A stretch of DNA of 64,000 nt. It comes from Sweltsa coloradensis (lineage: Eukaryota; Arthropoda; Insecta; Plecoptera; Chloroperlidae). The stretch is from assembly GCA_024449915.1 (NCBI GenBank), contig JAMZAV010000960.1, forward strand, positions 62,001-126,000, read 5' to 3'. Every line of letters starts with the position of its first letter. Position 1 is the stretch's first letter. Below, in pieces: positions 35,001 to 46,297 of this stretch. The notes below the pieces were generated by a model. That model was not told the origin of the DNA. It was given only the letters and a program-made list of their open reading frames with translations, and ran no database searches. The position numbers and the translations under genes are program-made.

Positions 35001-36556
35001 ACGAATCGATTGATACCAGATACATAATTTTTAATCAATTATTGTGCCTCGACGAAATGAGTTTTCAAAACATCAAATCAAAAATACCGACTGCATAGAT
35101 ATTCATTTACACATGCCGCTAGCTTCAAATACATTCATGCTCGGGATGTATTTTGTCGGAACATAAAATGTAAGGACTCATTGAATACAAAAGGAGAATG
35201 CTACGGATATAAACAAAGCCACACATATTCAAAAAACCGGTGTACACCACCAGATTAACATTACGGCCACCACTACAACGACCACATACACTACACCTCA
35301 CTACACAAAACTACGCACACTACGCACTAACTAGAACAGTGCGCCATAAGATCCATCAAATGACCGAGTGTGGTAAATAATTTAAGTTTTTGGAAACATA
35401 ACCGCACTTAAAATTAAAGGTTTCAAACAAATGGTAAATACATAGTTTAAGTGCATTTAATTACCTTTATCAACGGTATACGGAATTAAAAATCGCGGTA
35501 TTGTACTTAAAGGATATGCGAGGTCAAACGTGTTTCATTGGCGGCGGCCATCTTGTTTTTTGCCATGGGAGGGCTCAGTAAAAAATCGAAATTGTCCCAG
35601 CAAAATGTTAAATCCACGGTCATAACGAATCGGATTTGATACCCCAAACATAGTGTTTCACCTGTTGTGCTGCTGAAAAAACGTTTATTTTAAAAATTCT
35701 AAAAATTCAAACCAAACATAACCTCAAAAAATAAACTTTTGGAAAATTGTTGGTTTATCGTTTGTAGCTCTTTTTATTACCTTCTTGAAACTGTACATTA
35801 ACAATTGAAATCGCGCGAAATACTTTCAAAGATATTTTAGTTAAATGTTCAATGAACTGGCCGCCATCTTGTTTTCTGCCCAGGGAAGGCTCAGTGAAAA
35901 AAATCTAAATTAGCTCATCTCAAAAATTGTTTTAAGTTCGGTTTCATAACGAATCGATATGATACCACAATATCTAAATGTTTCACCAATTGTGTCTCGA
36001 CAAAATAATAATAAAACAAAAAGATCACACATCAGAGTAGGGCATATATTCATCTACACATGCCATTCGCTTCAATTAAATTACACTCAGCTATAATTGT
36101 CAGAAAATTAAATGCCTGGATTCATTAAAAACACAAATAAATAATCCACCAAAAAATGCAACTTGATGAAATGTAAAGCCTTTTTAACCTACGTTAAAAT
36201 AGCGTTCCATAACGAGAAAAGTGTAAGTAAACAGTTAAGGGTTTTTGTAACATAACCTCAAAACACAATTGGATTTTCGTGGAAAACTTTGTACACATAT
36301 ATTTAAATTTCTACATTTTAATTTTAGAATGGTAACCTTTGAAATTGAAATCGGTCAAAATATTTACGAAGATACGCTAGTTTAAAATCTCGAAAAAGCG
36401 GCGGCCATCTTGTTTTAGAATGGCCGGTCCGCAGCCAAAAAATTCAAGACTCTCCACCATCGAAAATTGTTTACTATGGCTCAATCGAATCGATTGATAC
36501 CACATACGTAGCTCTTTCACCGTTTCGGCCACGGAATTACCTATGCTCCCCTACTA
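32074..36556. repeat. giant fold-back element, arms about 2 kb
   Basis: The outer ends are TAGTGGGGGAGCATAGGT and ACCTATGCTCCCCTACTA. The left arm (to about 34,025) and right arm (from about 34,575) are inverted copies along their length. Each arm is built of several modules carrying an ATCAATCGATTCGT block followed by an ACAAGATGGC block. The latter is at about 32,229, 32,784, 33,102 and 33,648 on the left, with complements at about 34,945, 35,546, 35,864 and 36,404 on the right. The centre is about 550 bp. No transposase is visible. Long TIRs made of tandem modules recall Foldback/Galileo elements, but superfamily is not shown. It lies in a kinase intron. Confidence 0.8.
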
Positions 36557-37426
36557 ATAATTTTAGAATACACTTGTCACACAGTATTACCTGTAAATAA
36601 AATCCTTGCTCCAATCCCCCCCCCCCCACGTTCTTCTTCTTTGCCATGGCAAACAGGTTTGTGGTATCTTTAGGGTTGTGTCTAGCGAGCTCAGTCGGTG
36701 TGTGTAAGACCCTGTGCAGAGAGCATCTACGCTACTTCGTCACAAGCACACAATCTGTTTTCACAGCGCGCCTGTGTCCGATCCTGTATATGTGGCTGCT
36801 GCCTCTCTAGGGCCTAGTACGGCTGAGGCTCTCTGTGAATACCGGCAGAGATAGTGCTCAGCACTCGGTCCATCCAATGTATTGAAAATCCGTGTACTTC
36901 ACTAGTCCAAATAATTCGGACCCCTCTGCGCCCGGTGTACAGTAAACCCATTGAAGCTTTATCATACGAGGGCCGATGCAGAGCGTATGTACCCATTGAA
37001 ATACAATAAAAGTAAAAATTATTTTGTTTAAAAATTAAAATTGGAGAGTGAGAGTGGAAAATTTGGTGCTTAATAATAGCACGAGTCACCACAGAACTTA
37101 ATACTTAATAGAGTCCCACCAGAAGTGTACTTTTTTAAGTTCTTGATTGTAATAAATAGTATAGATTAGGACACTAATCCGCAATACAAACACTATGGTA
37201 CCTATTGTTGTAATCTTATGTAGGTTGACTGACTGTACCACAAAAAAGTGCATTGGTCTCTAAAAGCAATTACCTATGACATGTGGAGACATAGGTCATC
37301 TAACAGTACGTAGCACAAAAAGGCCTATAAATATATTAAGTGAACATAGGTACCTAGAATTTGAAATGCTTTTAATCATGCACTGGATATCAATTCGAGA
37401 AGCTAAGAATATCAAATGTATAATAA
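36557..37426. other. intronic, no gene recognised
   Basis: Unique-looking sequence with a C homopolymer near 36,617. Small frames on both strands have no domain. Confidence 0.5.
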
Positions 37427-37902
37427 CTAGGAAGCTTCACAAACGCTTTTTCAGGCGCGTTGTTGGATGAGCGTATGTTTTTTTAAACGAAAAAAGTGTA
37501 AAATTGCGATTTTATAAGAAATATTTTTGATTGCGCTCAAATTTCACAGGAATATATAAATTCATAAAATTAAGGTTTTGTGAAAAAATCATAACAATCG
37601 GATAAAGCATGTAGGTGTTATAAGTCGAAGAAATTTTTAAAAATCGAAAAAAATCGTAAAATTGCGATTTTAATGAGAAATAATTTTTTGATTGCGCTCA
37701 AAAACGTGGCAGTTCTAAGTTCAGAGATTTCGAAGGCCTCCATAAAATTTCATCGCAATTGGAGTATCGGTTTAACCAGAATCGTGTGGACAAACACACA
37801 AAAATACAGAAAAAAGAAGAAAAAAAGAAAAAAAAACATTCCGGATTTTTTTCTCCAGTGTAGTGAAATGGAATCTTCGCTTTGCTCGCTACGCTCATCC
37901 AA
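37427..37902 (-). mobile_element. Helitron-like copy 4
   Basis: The plus strand reads CTAGGAAGCTTCACAAACGC at the left and CTACGCTCATCCAA at the right. The 3' stem-loop AACGC-(10 nt)-GCGTT is kept although the bases between stem and CTAG changed. Flanks ...AATAA and TTAATAA give A|T insertion. It ends only 32 bp from the kinase P-loop exon (37,935), inside the intron next to the donor site. Confidence 0.75.
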
Positions 37903-37934
37903 TTAATAAAGTAACGGTAGCATACATTGCATAC

Positions 37935-38098
37935 CTGTGTATTTTTCCATGTTCCTTTGTACACTGTACCAAAGCCACCTTTGCCCAGAATGCTATGTTT
38001 GTCCCAGTTCTGAGTTGCTGCAGAAAGTTCCTTATAAGCAATCAGTGGAATAGCACCTGTCCATTCATTTGTACCTACTGAAGATGCATCTGAACCAT
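37935..38098 (-). CDS. pll: Pelle-like kinase, glycine-rich loop exon
   Basis: After the acceptor CTTTATTTCAG two bases complete an Asn codon, then GSDASSVGTNEW, IPLIAYKELSAATQNWDK and ILGKGGFGTVYKGTWK follow, ending CAG|GTATGC. IPLIAYKELSAATQNW matches the segment N-terminal to IRAK kinase domains (F/I-x-Y-x-E-L-x-x-A-T-x-N-x-x). GKGGFGTVYKG is the ATP-binding Gly loop. Phase 0 at the end joins VPIKK of the exon at 30,549. No defects. The next element downstream in the intron is a Helitron-like copy 32 bp away. Confidence 0.95.
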
Positions 38099-38099
38099 C

Positions 38100-38942
38100 T
38101 GAAATAAAGTATCACCCAATATTTACATAGTAGTGTATGAGCAGTGGCAAAGCGTCCCATCAGACAATGTCTACAGTATGCACTAACTAGTATAGAATGC
38201 CATGATTTATTTTTTAACACAAATTGGTCTTCTTGTCCCTCGGAAGTTTGAATTGACCCGGTGACGGAGTGGAATAGTATCTCGCAACAGCACTGTCGCG
38301 CCATCTACGGTTGCAATTTGAAACGGGTGGTGGGGGCAGTCCCCGGCACTTATGATTCGACAGCGAGGAGGAACAGGCAGAGATATTTCAAGCCTGCGCA
38401 TGCTCGGAGAACTATTTTCGTTGTTTTACCAAGAATCTGAAGGGGAAGTAAGAGTCATATCTCGGTGGTCCAAGACGCTTGAGGGTTAGCTGTTGGCGAT
38501 GGTCGGAGGGTGTTGGAGTGGGGTTGGGTTGGTTTCCCTCCCTCTTGCTCGCCCGCGTCCTAGGTTGAACACGTGCTACTCTATTCATGCCATGTGCTTA
38601 CAATTATTGACAATTAAATCACCAAGTTGACCAGTCGTTTGATAAGGGTATGTATAATATTAGCTATATTTTTATATCTACCCTAATTTCAAGACCACGT
38701 TTTGCCACTGGGTGTGAGAACAAAAATTAGGCCTAAGATTTTAGGCCACCCGTGTGGGCCAAGCTGTTCCTGTGTGACCGGAGGCAGCTCAGTTGAAGTT
38801 GTATCGATGTGGCCGCTGGTAGACCGCCTGAATAAAACCCATGGACATCCTAATCAGGTGTGGTGCTTATTTAATACTCTATTTGGTTTTGGTGACCCAT
38901 TATCCCAGTGCTCTGTAAAATATTGCAGGGGGTGGCCATGGG
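38100..38942. other. intronic, no exon recognised
   Basis: Moderately GC-rich sequence around 38,230-38,560 with short frames only. Nothing with kinase, Death-domain or transposon features was seen before the hAT element that begins at 38,943. Confidence 0.45.
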
Positions 38943-40630
38943 TAGGGTTTGAAATTTTCCGGAAAAATTGAAGTCGAGGGAAAAAACCGGATATTTTCCC
39001 GTTTTTTTCCAGAAAAATTGGAAAAATTGGGAAAAATTGAAATTTCTTCACTTTCATAAAGTTTACTATTCAGTTTAGATTATTGGCATCTTTATGGTAG
39101 GCCTAAATTATAAATAATGATTTATTGTTAGTTTATTTACATCTGGTTACCGTACCTACTATTGATGTTTATAAATGATAGCCTACTTAAGGGTAAGACA
39201 GCAATACTACATAGCATTTTCCAAAATCTCTTGCAATTATTAGATAACTATTTATAGCCAGGGGCCAAAATTAACTTTTTTGCAACTAGCACTTTAGGCT
39301 AATGGCAACAAAAGTCCTCTAGCCCAAGAGCATTTTTTACAAGCCCACAATCAAGTAGGCCTAGGTTATATTGATATAAAACAATCATAGGGTACGTGAA
39401 TGTTTTAAGTTTAAGGGATTGACTGGGAACGAATTTACACCATAATATTAATAAGATTACCGTTAGCCTAAATTAAGCCATTTTTATTTTGTTTACATAT
39501 TAAGAACGATTTTCCATACTAGGTAGCGCACTACTACTGGAAACTCGAAGTTATCGTTGTGAAATATTGAGATTTTTCTGAACGGCAATTGGAAACTCTG
39601 GAAAAAGTACTGATTAGATTTTACTATGCCGAGTAAAGTTTCACTAGCCTCGGGCAAGCGTTAATTTTGATCCCTGTTTATACTATGTTTAGCTTTAGTT
39701 CCTCCCACGGCATGCCATAGTTACTTCACTAGGCCGCTTCGCGAACGCTTTCTTTAGTCGTATTGAAGGATGAGCTTTTTTATAAGTTTTTAGTTTGCTT
39801 AGGACCACTTTTCCTTTTCAAGTGCTTTTTGAATGCATTGTAGGTGATTGTTGTCAAGTTTCTATTGTTACTTGTTAATTGTTATTATAAACCTAAAAAA
39901 ACTCATATTATTAAAACCTTTATTCTATGGATTCTGGCTAACTTTTTCAACTTTTTCTTTCAAAAAGCAATACATCACCATTACCTTAATGTCCATGTGA
40001 AATATGAACGTTGTAGCCCCACCCGTTTGGTCAGAATCGACCCAAATGTCACGAAAATATCGCACTAAAAATCGGGAAAAATCGTAAAAATACGATATTC
40101 ATGAGAAATATTTCTTCGATTGTACCCAAAAACGTGGCAGGTCTAAGTTTAGAGATTTCGAAGGTCCCCTCCAATTTTCATCAAGATCGCATATGCCGTT
40201 TGCCCGGTAGAGTGCGAACAGACAAAAAAACAAAAAACAACTAAAAATAAAAATAAAACACCCGAGCTAATTTTTTGGGGGGTCAGTGAAAATATTGAAG
40301 TCTTCGCTTCGCTCTTCCAACAATATGGACACGGAACAATCTTTGAAATGAGAATTACAATCATAATTTTAACCTAACCTAACAAGAACTACTAATGCAT
40401 TTTCCTTAAATTCTTCCGTTAAAATAATGTACCTATTAAAAACGGAGAGATATGTAATTGGGCTACCTTATTGATGAAAATAAACATTACTACATTCATA
40501 TCAATTTTATTTATCACTATGCACCACAAAACCAATATTTCCCAATTTTTCCGACGTGCCCGGAAAAAAACGGAAAAAACCGTGTTTTTTTCCAAAATTT
40601 CCGGAAAAATTGGTACCTTTTAAATCCCTA
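38943..40630. mobile_element. hAT-like element with perfect 8-bp TSD
   Basis: It starts TAGGGTTTGAAATTTTCCGG and ends GGTACCTTTTAAATCCCTA. The subterminal regions repeat CCGGAAAAATT motifs in both orientations. The flanking duplication GCCATGGG is perfect (38,935-38,942 and 40,631-40,638). No transposase is recognisable. Helitron-like copy 5 (39,729-40,320) is nested within it. It sits in the intron upstream of the P-loop exon. Confidence 0.82.
39729..40320 (-). mobile_element. Helitron-like copy 5, nested in hAT
   Basis: The plus strand reads CTAGGCCGCTTCGCGAACGC at the left and CGCTTCGCTCTTCCAA at the right. Both ends are mutated relative to other copies. The interior matches copies 1 and 8 (CTTAATGTCCATGTGAAATA, GACCCAAATGTCACGAAAAT, CGAAGGTCCCCTCCAATTTT). 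The insertion is younger than the host hAT element. Confidence 0.65.
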
Positions 40631-40714
40631 GCCATGGGAGACTAGTACCTTCAGGTAAAAACAGAAGAACATGTTTTTAATTTTGGAAGAATAATTTACT
40701 TCTTCAGTACTTAC

Positions 40715-41077
40715 TTGATAGTTTTCTAGGGCTGTTTTCTTTATTGCCAGGAGTATTCAAGATCTTTTCTTCCATTTTTTCTGGAAAGTCAACTTTATTC
40801 GAGGGTAAATGAACTCTGCCTGGTGAAACATCAACATTTAGGTTGTGTTGACCCACATTCAAGTTCTTATTTAAAGAATGTCCATTGTTTTGTACATCAG
40901 AGACCAAAGCCCCAGCAACACTTTGCAGATGAGCCTCTCTTGTACCTGCACTACCGGCACCCGAAGATGGTTTCGATGTTGAAGTATCCATTTTAGATGA
41001 AGTATCTTTGTCAGAAAAAAAACTCTGGCTAAGATTTGCTTCACCTTCATGGAGCAAGCGATAATACTTGGGGTCAA
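40715..41077 (-). CDS. pll: Pelle-like kinase, linker between Death and kinase domains
   Basis: The exon follows CTTGTTTTAG. Its first two bases complete a Val codon with the preceding exon, then DPKYYRLLHEGEANLS follows. The rest is Ser, Thr, Asn and Lys-rich with no domain, consistent with the ProST-type linker between Death and kinase domains in IRAKs. It ends PRKLS plus one base at the donor A|GTAAGT. The 363-bp length (2 + 360 + 1) agrees with both neighbours. The start of the exon, KPF-V-DPKYY, continues the last helix of the Death domain smoothly. Confidence 0.9.
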
Positions 41078-41204
41078 CTAAAACAAGAAAAAGAATAGAT
41101 TTAGCCTACCTACCTTATAAGATTGATACAAGCAAAAAACACATTGCTTCATTGATTTAACAAAATGTGTGACATACCGGGTACACATTTATTTTTATTT
41201 ACAT

Positions 41205-42175
41205 TACATTACATACTCTCGCCAACATTGTTCATCATAGTAATTGACGAGGTATTGCGTGTAGTGAAATTGGAAGAAGATATAGAATCAAGAACTATGA
41301 TTTATGTGGACGATATAGTAGTATGTGGTGAAGTACAAGAAGAATTGATGAGTGGAACAAGGCAACAGAAAGATATGATATGAAAATCAGTAAAGAAAAG
41401 AGCGAAGTGGTAATCATGACAAAGAAACTCAGACCTAGAGATAACAAACTTCTGCTGAGGGGCGAAGAGATGACAACGAAAGAAGATTTCAACTACCTAG
41501 GAAGTGTGGTATCTACAAATGCAAAAATAGATGCAGAAGTTATGAGAAGAATTACATTGGCGGAGGGCTTCTACCAATCAGTCAGGAAGCTACTTTGGAA
41601 AGAAGAAATCACAAGGAAATGTAAACTTTTAATGTATAAGCTATATTTTCAAATAATACTGACATATGCCACAGTGACATGGACCTTGGGACACAAAGCA
41701 GAAAGCCGGATTGTGGCAGCAGAAATGAAATTCTTGAGGAGTGTACTGGCCCACTGGGGATAACAAAAAACAACAGGATGAGGAGTAGTGTTATAAAAGA
41801 AAAACTAGGTGTTGAAAGTGTGCAAATAAGGTTGGAGAGAGAACGTCTACGTTGGTTTGGGCATATGAAAATAATGGATCTGTCTAGGATACCAAGAGAG
41901 TTTGAAAAACAAGAAGGGTTTAAGAAGAAAGTGGGCAGACCGAGAGATAAGTGGATGGAGCAGATTAAAGACAGTGTTGAGAAGAGAGGAATGGCATGGA
42001 ACGAAGTGGAAGCAGAAAGACTGTGGGAAAACCGGGAGAGATGGAGGGAGCTATTAAACAGACCTCTGGTAGTGGAGGAGGCGAGCGAGGAAGAAGCTGA
42101 GGACGTGGTTGTGTCAGGCCTGGCTAGCCGACAACGAAGATGTTAGCCTAAGAAACGGAGTAGTGTGATACTGCT
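41205..42175 (+). mobile_element. 5'-truncated LINE, RT to C-terminus
   Basis: The plus-strand frames in order are SPTLFIIVIDEVLR, then IYVDDIVVCG (catalytic YVDD), a thumb region with EDFNYLGSVV and YATVTWTLGHKAE, and after a frameshift ERERLRWFGHMKIMD...VGRPRDKWMEQIKD up to a stop at 42,144. These are hallmarks of RTE/CR1-type endonuclease-RT polyproteins without RNase H. The 5' end is lost inside a (CATTA)-like run near 41,200. Two frameshifts or stops (about 41,383 and 41,763) make it dead. It begins only about 130 bp upstream of a kinase exon, within the intron. Confidence 0.85.
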
Positions 42176-42299
42176 CCCCCCAACCCGATTTAATGTTGGA
42201 AAAGGGGTCAAGATTATTTACATATATTACATTTGCCAGAAGTGGTCACTCGAGCATTCTTCAACATACGAGGGACCAAGGTCACATTATTATTTAATT

Positions 42300-42337
42300 G
42301 TGTGGTGGTGGCGGTGGTCGTGGTAGTGGTAGTAGTG

Positions 42338-42405
<68 letters not shown>

Positions 42406-42406
42406 T

Positions 42407-42469
<63 letters not shown>

Positions 42470-42470
42470 A
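42300..42470 (+). repeat. (GTA)n microsatellite
   Basis: An almost pure run of GTA/AGT triplets of about 150 bases with a few GTG and GTT variants, just after the LINE 3' end. It reads as poly-Val, poly-Ser or stops by frame and is not coding. Confidence 0.95.
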
Positions 42471-42754
42471 GAGTGAGTTTAACAGTAGTAGTATTATATG
42501 GATATTGTAGTTTGTATCATATTCTATATATAGTCAGTATAGAGTTTAGTGTAGCTTGCCTTCGGTAATGGGGTATTCTTCTTCTATAACCCTTTTAATT
42601 CTCTACATCCCTTTTAATTTATCCCTTCAACACATTCACAAACTCAGCCGATAGTCTTCTAATACACATCCATCAAAGTTAGGTCTAGGGATACAATTTT
42701 TAGCATTTTGTAGCATATTTTTTTCCTTTCCCACTTTAAAAAAATGTATCTTGC

Positions 42755-43200
42755 ATTTCTAAGTAAATAAATAATTTAGAGTCTACCCACTCAGTCACAT
42801 AACTGATTTTCAGTGGGGGACAGTAAACCATAGCGATCAAGCCAACCATGTAGGCCCCGACGCAATCGACGAGCGAGCGATAACCAACCAAAGATCAAAT
42901 TTTTTAAAAATAGGAAACATAACAATCGCCAATCAGTGGTACCGTATGGACAGTACGAACACCCGCGGATTAACGCCAGAATCAACAAGGCCGATTCAGA
43001 CCAACTTTAAATTTATTATGTGCCTCGTTGCTAGGACGGCTCTAAAGTCACCGTTTACAAATTCCTAAGACAAGCACTGATGGACTTAAGTCCAAATCAG
43101 AAGGTAAAAAACTTCTGACTTTATCGGGAATCGAACCCTGAACCTTCTGCATTGGAAGCAGGTAGGCTAACCACAAGACCAACAAGCCACATAATTCACA
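42755..43200 (-). mobile_element. tRNA-headed SINE, best copy
   Basis: Read on the minus strand from 43,195 it has a tRNA-like head: TGGTCTTGTGGTTAGCC (box A region), an anticodon-like stem around CTTCCAATGCAG, and GGTTCGATTCC (box B). A body of about 350 bp follows and it ends AACTGATTTTCAG... ACTCTAAATTATTTATTTA. RNA polymerase III promoter boxes and a short A/T-rich tail define a SINE. Related copies are at 23,690 and 61,345, with a tail-only copy at 1,379. Confidence 0.82.
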
Positions 43201-44261
43201 TACCTAAAGGCCTATGTGGGTACATAGGCCTTCAACATAAGTGTACATTGCTAGTTGCTACTTTCTCAATTGGTATGGAAAAAACACTTTAAAAAAAGTA
43301 AAATTAGCATTTTCAAGCATTTTACAAAATATAGCTAATTATGTTGTGGCAAAATACCTCTTTACGAATTTACACCACCAACCTAACAATAGACCAGACA
43401 GTCTAAACCTCACTCACCACCCACAAAATTGTAGTTTCTGCATGACACTCGGCAAAAAAGCAAAACTGAAAAGCCTAACCACAAATAAACCCCAGAAATA
43501 TGTAAAAATACTCAAAGCAAGACTGATGAGTTTCAAGGTTCCATGACCATATGTATTTTGTCACGTACACAAATCTCCTCAAACAGAGGATACAGTTGTC
43601 ATATCCTTGTCCTACCTTATCACCGCTGATTTCTGGTTAAATTTAGTAAATTATATTAAATAGGTTGCCAAAAACATAAAGGCGGTCTGTTATACAGATG
43701 AACTCAACACTAATCCTCTGAATAGCTGACTGTCAGTCGTTGCAGCTGACTGATGATTCAAGTTGTTCCATGAAGTCTCCATACTATTGAGGTTCCAATT
43801 ACTATTGATGATCTCGATGTGACGTAGGCCTATATCTTGCTAATTATCTTGATGACCTTCAGACTACCATCGAATACTGTTCAAGGATATCACTTTCCTG
43901 ATGTGTTTAATTTCCACGAAATTAAATAAATTAGGCTAATCAGTATCGTGACCTGATAACCTCTTTTGCACAGTCAAAAACAACTTTTCGCAAGCTCAAC
44001 TATTTCTAACTGTCTTGGTTTCCAAATGCAAACAACCAGTCGCCATCTTTATTTCAGATTATCGATATTATCGTAAATGATATATTTCGATTTGCATTGT
44101 TGTGGCCAATCGATTTATTGAACGTCTCCTTCTCCAAACTCTAGGCCTATTGTAGTAGCCAATTTAATTACTTTCTTACTGATACTTTTTTATAACTTGT
44201 TGTAACTCTTCATGATAAAACTTTTGGATCACTTCATCACTTTTATTTTATGCTGGCTAAA
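43200..44261. other. intronic, no gene recognised
   Basis: A 101-aa plus-strand frame (43,241-43,546) is Lys/Asn/Leu-rich without a domain. I see no element boundary. Confidence 0.45.
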
Positions 44262-44893
44262 CTAGGAAAACGCCAAAGTCGTTGTTGGACGAGTGAGCGA
44301 AAACCCAGGTAAATCAATTAAACCACGTTACTCACATCTGCTGTGAGTGTGAGTCACCAAGTCGAGACTTGTCTGCCACTGATGCGTTAGCTATATCGCT
44401 ATGCAAGAAAACGCGGGCGACAAAAAAACACGTATTACATCGCCAATGCCAAAGTATTATAGGTATAGCTATCAAGAATCTAAAATATGTGTTGGAAAGC
44501 TCAATTCAGTATCTCCATTTCGTATCGAAATGTTCTGCATCCATTTTTTATGCTCCTCAAATCAAACCCAATTTAGTAAAAAGCTCTGCAAAACTCAATT
44601 TTTTGCGGAATTTAATTTTTTGTAAGTTGGCAGGGTAAGATATAATTCTGAAATTTTTGTCAGTTGTCAACATTCATAGTGGTAACATTGGTGAAAAAAG
44701 GGTATTTTTTTTTCAAAGCAAACTTTAAGTTTTAAAAAATAAAGTAGTAATTTGTTTAATTTTAATTTTTTGTAGGTTGGATTCCTGCGAATTTTGCTGT
44801 CCATGTTAACAGCACTCTATCTATTGGTCCTTGACGTTGGTGTGAAATTTCGTCAAAATCGGACGAGTAGTTTGACCCCTACGCATCGAACAC

Positions 44894-44952
<59 letters not shown>

Positions 44953-45104
44953 TACATACATACATACATACATACATACATACATACATACATACATACA
45001 TACATACATACATACATACATACATACATACATACACACAAAAACACAACGAAGTGCCGAAAACTTGCCATAGAGGACTCCGTTCGCTCCGCTCACTCGT
45101 CCAA
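44262..45104 (-). mobile_element. Helitron-like copy 6, divergent subfamily
   Basis: The plus strand has CTAGGAAAACGCCAAAGTCG at the left and CGCTCACTCGTCCAA at the right. The 3' hairpin is AACG-(7 nt)-CGTT, different in sequence from the other copies but the same in position. Flanks A and TAATAT keep the A|T rule. The interior carries a large microsatellite (44,890-45,037), as is usual for Helentron-associated elements. Confidence 0.68.
44890..45037 (+). repeat. (ACAG)n then (CATA)n microsatellite
   Basis: About 60 bases of ACAG tetramers switch abruptly to about 85 bases of CATA tetramers. All frames are open, giving Cys/Val/Met/Tyr and Thr/Asp/Arg/Gln runs that are not genes. It is internal to Helitron-like copy 6. 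Confidence 0.95.
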
Positions 45105-45825
45105 TAATATGTAATCAGCATCGCTAAATAAAGAATACTGGGTTTGAACCTTGTCACATAGCATGCACGGATTTCATAGCCTAAGTCTCGCCTAGACCTT
45201 CTACAATGATTCCTACTTCCTCATAGCTACGCGTATTTTACTATTTCATTTGCCTTTCCGCTATCTCAAATCATATTCTTTCACCTCTCATAATATGTAA
45301 CTCACTTGTTAATTGCACTTTAATTCCATTTTTGCTTAGGAAACACGAACGCATACAATGCTACCAAAAGCATTAACACTTCCTTGAAAAACTTCTTGAA
45401 AGAACCTCGTATGGTATTATAGACCAGGAGCCAGAACCTTTGGGAAAAAGTTTCGTTCAACTCAGTTAACATCGCATGTGTGACTTGACCACGTGTAGTT
45501 TGCACCTTTTGAAACATCTCTAGGGAGGATGTCACTTCGAATAGTGGTAGCAGTTTTTTTAAAGCAGCTATTTTGTTTTTGGATGTGCGATCATTGAAAA
45601 GCTTAGTCGGTACTATCTTAAAATGTACATAGCTCGTGACACAGTTAACCGATTTTATTTTTTATTATACCAATTTGTAGGTAATTGTATGTTCTAACCA
45701 TTGTTCATGATTTCATTGTTAAAAAATGCAGACATGGCATTAATAGTGTAAATAATTTTACTAAAATGTGATTCAAGCATAAATTCCCAAACTATTTTGG
45801 TCAGTTAGCGCTATGTTTTTATACA

Positions 45826-46297
45826 CTAGGAAAACGCTTAAGTCCCGCCGCGTTGATGGATGAGCGTAATTTTTTTTAAACCAAAAAAGCGTAAAATTGT
45901 GATTTTTTTAATAGATCATTTTTCGATTACGCTCAAATTTCACACGAATATATAAACTCATAAAATTAAAGTTCTGTGAAAAAATCATTACAATCGGATA
46001 AAGCATGTAGGTTTTATAAGACGAAGAATTTTTTAAAATATCGAAAGAAATCGTAAAATTGCGATTTACATGAGAAATAATTTTTTGATCGATTTTTCCC
46101 CCCGTGCAGTTCTTCGTTCAGAGATTTCACAGACCTCCATAAAATTTCATCGCAATTGGAGTATTGGTTTAGCCGGAATCGTGTTCACAGACACACAAAA
46201 ATACAAAAAAAAAGAAAAAAGAAAAAAAAAACATTCCGGATTTTTTTCTCCAGTGTAGTGAAATGGAATCTTCGCTTCGCTCGCTACGCTCATCCAA
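45826..46297 (-). mobile_element. Helitron-like copy 7 with known empty site
   Basis: The plus strand reads CTAGGAAAACGCTTAAGTCC at the left and GCTACGCTCATCCAA at the right. The matching position in the opposite arm of the surrounding inverted repeat reads ATACATTATCAGG without the element. Here the text is ATACA, element, TTATTAGG. So it inserted between A and T with no duplication or loss. The interior matches copies 2 and 4. Confidence 0.85.

Noticed and set aside
42233..42568. Poly-Val and poly-Ser open frames
   Set aside because: They are frames of the GTA microsatellite.
42755..43200. True tRNA gene on the minus strand
   Set aside because: Box A and box B are recognisable, but the cloverleaf is imperfect and the sequence repeats elsewhere with the same 350-bp body, so it is a SINE head.
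44794..45157. Four overlapping frames with Cys-Met-Tyr-Val or Thr-His-Tyr-Ile repeats
   Set aside because: They are frames of the ACAG/CATA tetramer repeat inside a Helitron-like element.
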